The notes beneath the pieces were generated by a model. That model had not been told where the DNA came from. It saw only the letters and a program-made list of their open reading frames with translations, and made no database searches. 9,469 nt of DNA from SHZI01 sp964371995 (GTDB taxonomy: Bacteria; Pseudomonadota; Gammaproteobacteria; Steroidobacterales; GCA-2729495), in NCBI GenBank assembly GCA_964371995.1, contig CAYJPG010000111.1, positions 1-9,469 on the forward strand, given 5' to 3'. Position 1 is the first letter of the stretch. Each line of letters begins with the position of its first letter. Below, piece after piece: positions 6,848 through 9,469 of this stretch. The translations under genes were made by a program, and so were the position numbers.

Positions 6848-7375
6848 GTGAGCGGGGTTACGCGCATTCTCGGTATCGACCCCGGCTCCCGGATCACCGG
6901 CTTTGGCATCATCGAATCGGACGGACGCCGGTCGGTGCATGTGGCCAGCGGCTGCATCCGGACTGCGGCAGGCGCACTGCCCTCGCGTTTGCAGACCATA
7001 TTTTCAGACGTACAGGCACTGGTTCAGCAATATCAGCCCGGCGCAGTGGCCGTTGAGCAGGTCTTTATGGCCCGGAATGCCGATTCTGCGCTCAAGCTCG
7101 GGCAGGCACGGGCAGCGGCGATCTGCGCCACGTTCGGCAGCGGTGCGGAAGTCTTCGAATACGCGGCACGGGCTGTAAAGCAGGCTATCGTGGGCGCCGG
7201 GAATGCCGAGAAGGCGCAGGTCAGCCATATGGTTGCGGTACTGCTCAATCATCGCGAAGCGCTGCAGGTGGATGCTGCCGATGCGCTGGCCGTAGCCCTG
7301 TGTCACGCACATACACAACCGCTGAACGAGCGGCTGGCCGGCGCACGGCGTCTGGTTGCCGGAATACGCCGATGA
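6848..7375 (+). CDS. ruvC: Holliday junction endonuclease RuvC
   Basis: RuvC is the dimeric nuclease that cuts Holliday junctions symmetrically after RuvAB-driven branch migration. The 175-residue protein matches the family length (173 in E. coli). It keeps the four acidic metal-binding residues of the RNase H-like fold: Asp11 in GIDPGS, Glu70 in VEQVF, and Asp142 and Asp145 in VDAADALAVA. The basic segment around KQAIVGAGNAEKAQV is typical. The start is a GTG at 6848 with GGGAG at 6837-6841, 6 bases upstream. The GTG at 6846 is followed at once by a stop and cannot be used. Its TGA overlaps the ruvA ATG. In many gammaproteobacteria yebC precedes ruvC; here lpd does. Confidence 0.97.
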   Translation: MSGVTRILGIDPGSRITGFGIIESDGRRSVHVASGCIRTAAGALPSRLQTIFSDVQALVQQYQPGAVAVEQVFMARNADSALKLGQARAAAICATFGSGAEVFEYAARAVKQAIVGAGNAEKAQVSHMVAVLLNHREALQVDAADALAVALCHAHTQPLNERLAGARRLVAGIRR

Positions 7376-7971
7376 TCGGCTTTCTGCGCGGTGTGCTGGC
7401 GCACAAGGAGCCGCCGTTCCTGCTCATCGACGTGGGTGGAGTCGGCTACGAAGTCGAGGCGCCCATGTCCACCTGCTTTCGCTTGCCGGCCACGGGTGAG
7501 AGCGTGCAGCTGTGCACCCATCTGCTGATCCGTGAGGATCATCACACGCTGTTTGGCTTCAGTACGGAAGTGGAGCGGCGCCTGTTCCGGGATCTGCTCA
7601 AGGTCAGCGGCGTAGGGGCCAAGACCGCTCTTGGCGTATTGTCGGGTCTGAGCGTCGATGCTTTTATTCGCTGTGTAGAGACCGATGACGTTGCTTCGCT
7701 GGTGCGTCTGCCCGGTGTAGGTCGCAAGACAGCTGAGCGGATGATCATCGAGATGCGCGACCGCGTCCGCCATCCGGGCCTGGCTGGCGGTGATGGTGGC
7801 TCCGGTCGGCCGGCAATGCCTGCCGACTCGCGTACCGAGGCGCTCGACGCCTTGTTGGCGCTTGGCTACAAGCCACCCGAGGCGCGACGCATGCTGGATC
7901 GCGTGCCCGACGAGGGCCAGTCGACCGAGGATCTGCTGCGGGTGATCCTGCGCGGGGCGGTACGGACATGA
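7372..7971 (+). CDS. ruvA: Holliday junction branch migration subunit RuvA
   Basis: RuvA binds the four-way junction as a tetramer and loads the RuvB motor rings. It has 199 residues (203 in E. coli). Domain I, an OB fold, spans about 1-62 (MIGFLRGVL, VGGVGYEV) and includes the acidic pin Glu55-Asp56 that separates strands at the junction centre. Domain II holds two helix-hairpin-helix motifs, VSGVGAKTA at 78-86 and LPGVGRKTA at 113-121. A Gly-rich linker (GGDGGSG) leads to the RuvB-contacting domain III (EALDALLALGYKPPEARRML). The ATG at 7372 overlaps the ruvC stop as ATGA, which implies translational coupling. The frame is open upstream to 7300, but only this start matches the conserved MIGFLRG beginning. 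Confidence 0.97.
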   Translation: MIGFLRGVLAHKEPPFLLIDVGGVGYEVEAPMSTCFRLPATGESVQLCTHLLIREDHHTLFGFSTEVERRLFRDLLKVSGVGAKTALGVLSGLSVDAFIRCVETDDVASLVRLPGVGRKTAERMIIEMRDRVRHPGLAGGDGGSGRPAMPADSRTEALDALLALGYKPPEARRMLDRVPDEGQSTEDLLRVILRGAVRT

Positions 7972-9026
7972 GCACTGACGAGCGCGTTATCACCACCCTG
8001 GCCGGTACCGGCGAGGATTCACTTGATCGCTCCATCCGCCCGCAGCGTCTGACCGACTATGTTGGTCAGACGGCTGTGAAGCGTCAGCTTGAGGTCTTCA
8101 TCTCCGCTGCGCGCAAGCGCGGCGATGCGCTGGACCACACGCTGATCTTCGGTCCGCCGGGTCTGGGCAAGACCACGCTTGCAAACATCATCGCCAACGA
8201 GCTCGGTGTGAACATTCGGCATACCTCGGGTCCGGTGCTCGAGCGTCCGGGTGATCTTGCTGCGATGCTGACCAATCTTGAGCCGCGTGACGTGCTGTTC
8301 GTGGACGAGATCCACCGGCTGAGTCCGGTCGTCGAGGAGGTGCTGTATCCGGCGCTGGAAGATTTTCAACTCGATATCATGATCGGCGAGGGCCCTGCAG
8401 CGCGCTCCATCAAGCTCGATCTGCCGCCGTTCACTCTGGTCGGCGCAACCACCCGGGCCGGTCTGCTGACCTCACCCTTGCGCGACCGTTTCGGCATCGT
8501 GCAGCGCCTCGAGTTTTATTCGCCGGAAGAACTGCATGCCATCATTGTGCGCTCGGCCGATATCCTCGGCGTGCCGATCGATGCAGAGGGTGCGGCACAG
8601 CTGGCCGGCAGGGCGCGGGGTACGCCACGCATTGCCAACCGCCTGCTGCGCCGGGTGCGCGATTTCGCCGAGATCGAGGGAGACGGACGCATCGATGCCG
8701 CTATCGCCCGCTCGGCGATGGATTTGCTGGATGTGGATCCGGGCGGATTTGATCTCCTCGATCGCCGCTTCCTGCTGCTGATCATCGAACGCTTTGATGG
8801 CGGACCGGTTGGCGTCGAATCGCTGGCCGCTGCGCTGGGCGAGGAGCGCGGTACGATCGAGGACGTTATCGAGCCCTTCCTGATTCAGCAGGGCTTCATG
8901 AGCCGGACGGCCCGCGGGCGTATGGCGACGCGGCGCGCCTGGCAATATTTTGGTTTGCAGGCACCCCGGGGCAGCAGCGACGCCGGGCCGGGGCTGTTTG
9001 ATTCCGGAGACCAGTCCGAAACATGA
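7968..9026 (+). CDS. ruvB: Holliday junction branch migration ATPase RuvB
   Basis: RuvB is the AAA+ hexameric motor that drives branch migration with RuvA. It has 352 residues, slightly longer than the 336 of E. coli because of a Gly/Ser/Asp-rich tail after the conserved WQYFGL. Visible motifs are RPQRLTDYVGQ at the N-terminus, Walker A GPPGLGKTT at 62-70 (Lys68), Walker B DEIH at 113-116, sensor 1 GATTR at 159-163, the arginine finger Arg174 in LRDRFG, and sensor 2 Arg221 in GTPRIANRLL. The C-terminal winged-helix domain ends with RTARGRMATRRAW. The ATG overlaps the ruvA stop as ATGA, the second such coupling in the operon. The last bases of ruvB overlap the start of a 6-codon open frame that leads to tolQ. 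Confidence 0.98.
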   Translation: MSTDERVITTLAGTGEDSLDRSIRPQRLTDYVGQTAVKRQLEVFISAARKRGDALDHTLIFGPPGLGKTTLANIIANELGVNIRHTSGPVLERPGDLAAMLTNLEPRDVLFVDEIHRLSPVVEEVLYPALEDFQLDIMIGEGPAARSIKLDLPPFTLVGATTRAGLLTSPLRDRFGIVQRLEFYSPEELHAIIVRSADILGVPIDAEGAAQLAGRARGTPRIANRLLRRVRDFAEIEGDGRIDAAIARSAMDLLDVDPGGFDLLDRRFLLLIIERFDGGPVGVESLAAALGEERGTIEDVIEPFLIQQGFMSRTARGRMATRRAWQYFGLQAPRGSSDAGPGLFDSGDQSET

Positions 9027-9043
9027 GTACAGGCAATATCTGA
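9023..9043 (+). other. Six-codon mini-ORF linking ruvB to tolQ
   Basis: ATG at 9023 overlaps the ruvB stop as ATGA and reads MSTGNI, then TGA at 9041-9043, whose last base is the first base of the tolQ ATG. This forms a chain of two stop/start overlaps. No strong Shine-Dalgarno lies before tolQ, so re-initiation through this frame is possible. It could equally be chance, or the remaining start of a lost gene. Translation is not shown. Confidence 0.25.
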
Positions 9044-9469
9044 TGTCCGAAAATTATTCTTTCTTCGACATGATCGTCAACGCGAGCTTTGTTGTACAGG
9101 TGGTCATGGCTTTGCTGATGGTTGCTTCGGTGACCTCGTGGACCATCATCATTCGCAAGCGGCGCTTGCTCAATCAGGCGCTTACCGGTTCCAATACTTT
9201 CGAGAACAGTTTCTGGTCAGGCGGCGACCTGAATGCGATCTATCGCGATATTACGAGCGGCAAGACTGAGCCGGCAGATATGGCCGGACTTTTCGAAGCA
9301 GGTTTCCGCGAATTTCGTCGCCTGACGGCCCAGCAGAACATGTCTCCCGACCAGGTCCTCGATGGTGTGCGCCGGATGATGCATGTGGCGCAGATGCGCG
9401 AGATGGATCGCCTCGAAGAGAGCCTGTCCACGCTGGCGACGATCGGTTCTACCAGCCCCTACGTCGGCC
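9043..9469 (+). CDS. tolQ: TolQ, Tol-Pal proton channel subunit, 3' end outside the window
   Basis: TolQ is an inner-membrane protein of the ExbB/TolQ/MotA family. With TolR it uses the proton motive force to drive TolA, which helps outer-membrane constriction at division. The window holds the first 142 residues. A short periplasmic N-terminus (MSENYSFFDMIVNAS) leads to the first transmembrane helix at about 16-37, followed by a basic IRKRRLL stretch and the large cytoplasmic loop. The sequence ends in STLATIGSTSPYVG, the conserved entry to transmembrane helix 2 in TolQ. The second and third helices lie beyond the window. Its ATG is 17 bases after the ruvB stop, so it is probably transcribed with ruvCAB. 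In many gammaproteobacteria ybgC lies between ruvB and tolQ; it is missing here. ExbB is an alternative, but the sequence and the ruvB neighbour favour TolQ. Confidence 0.9.
   Translation, partial: MSENYSFFDMIVNASFVVQVVMALLMVASVTSWTIIIRKRRLLNQALTGSNTFENSFWSGGDLNAIYRDITSGKTEPADMAGLFEAGFREFRRLTAQQNMSPDQVLDGVRRMMHVAQMREMDRLEESLSTLATIGSTSPYVG

Noticed and set aside
7300..7371. Upstream extension of ruvA
   Set aside because: It would overlap ruvC by 76 bases, and RuvA proteins begin at MIGFLRG, which is the ATG at 7372.
8964..9000. CCCCGG/CCGGGG inverted repeat near the end of ruvB
   Set aside because: The stem is only 6 bp with a long loop in a GC-rich tail, with no T tract, so chance is the simplest explanation.
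1..9469. A novel defence, mobile or biosynthetic system
   Set aside because: The recognised genes are core metabolism, recombination and envelope genes with intact motifs and tight spacing. No repeats, integrase, transposase or unusual cluster are visible.

Overview
The window carries ordinary chromosomal housekeeping genes from a GC-rich proteobacterium, most likely a gammaproteobacterium. That placement is an inference from three things: the SucA, SucB and Lpd proteins resemble the gammaproteobacterial types, ruvCAB runs straight into tolQ, and start codons are often GTG in a GC-rich background. I cannot name the genus. All supported genes are on the + strand. I see no tRNA, rRNA, CRISPR array, insertion sequence or prophage gene.

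Layout. Positions 2-520 hold the 3' part of an unrecognised gene. A 230-base gap follows with only a weak stem-loop. Positions 751-1176 encode a small three-helix membrane protein that resembles the DUF5658 family. Positions 1270-6762 are a complete 2-oxoglutarate dehydrogenase operon, sucA-sucB-lpd, with gaps of 17 and 19 bases and clear ribosome binding sites before sucB and lpd. After an 85-base gap with a perfect 7-bp hairpin come ruvC-ruvA-ruvB (6848-9026), joined by two ATGA stop/start overlaps. The window ends inside tolQ (9043 onward).

How the genes work together. SucA (E1), SucB (E2) and Lpd (E3) form the complex that converts 2-oxoglutarate, CoA and NAD+ to succinyl-CoA, CO2 and NADH in the TCA cycle. 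The key cofactor-binding and catalytic residues I looked for are present in all three. RuvA and RuvB migrate Holliday junctions and RuvC cuts them, and their key residues are also intact. TolQ would start the Tol-Pal envelope gene cluster downstream.

I did not find a previously undescribed system. The points worth a second look are small. SucA has Gln where relatives usually have Tyr, two residues after an active-site His, and that codon lies in one arm of a perfect 8-bp hairpin. A 10-bp GC-rich hairpin followed by TTTT sits near the 3' end of sucA. A 6-codon mini-ORF bridges ruvB and tolQ where ybgC often lies. The lpd-ruvC junction lacks the yebC gene common at that place.
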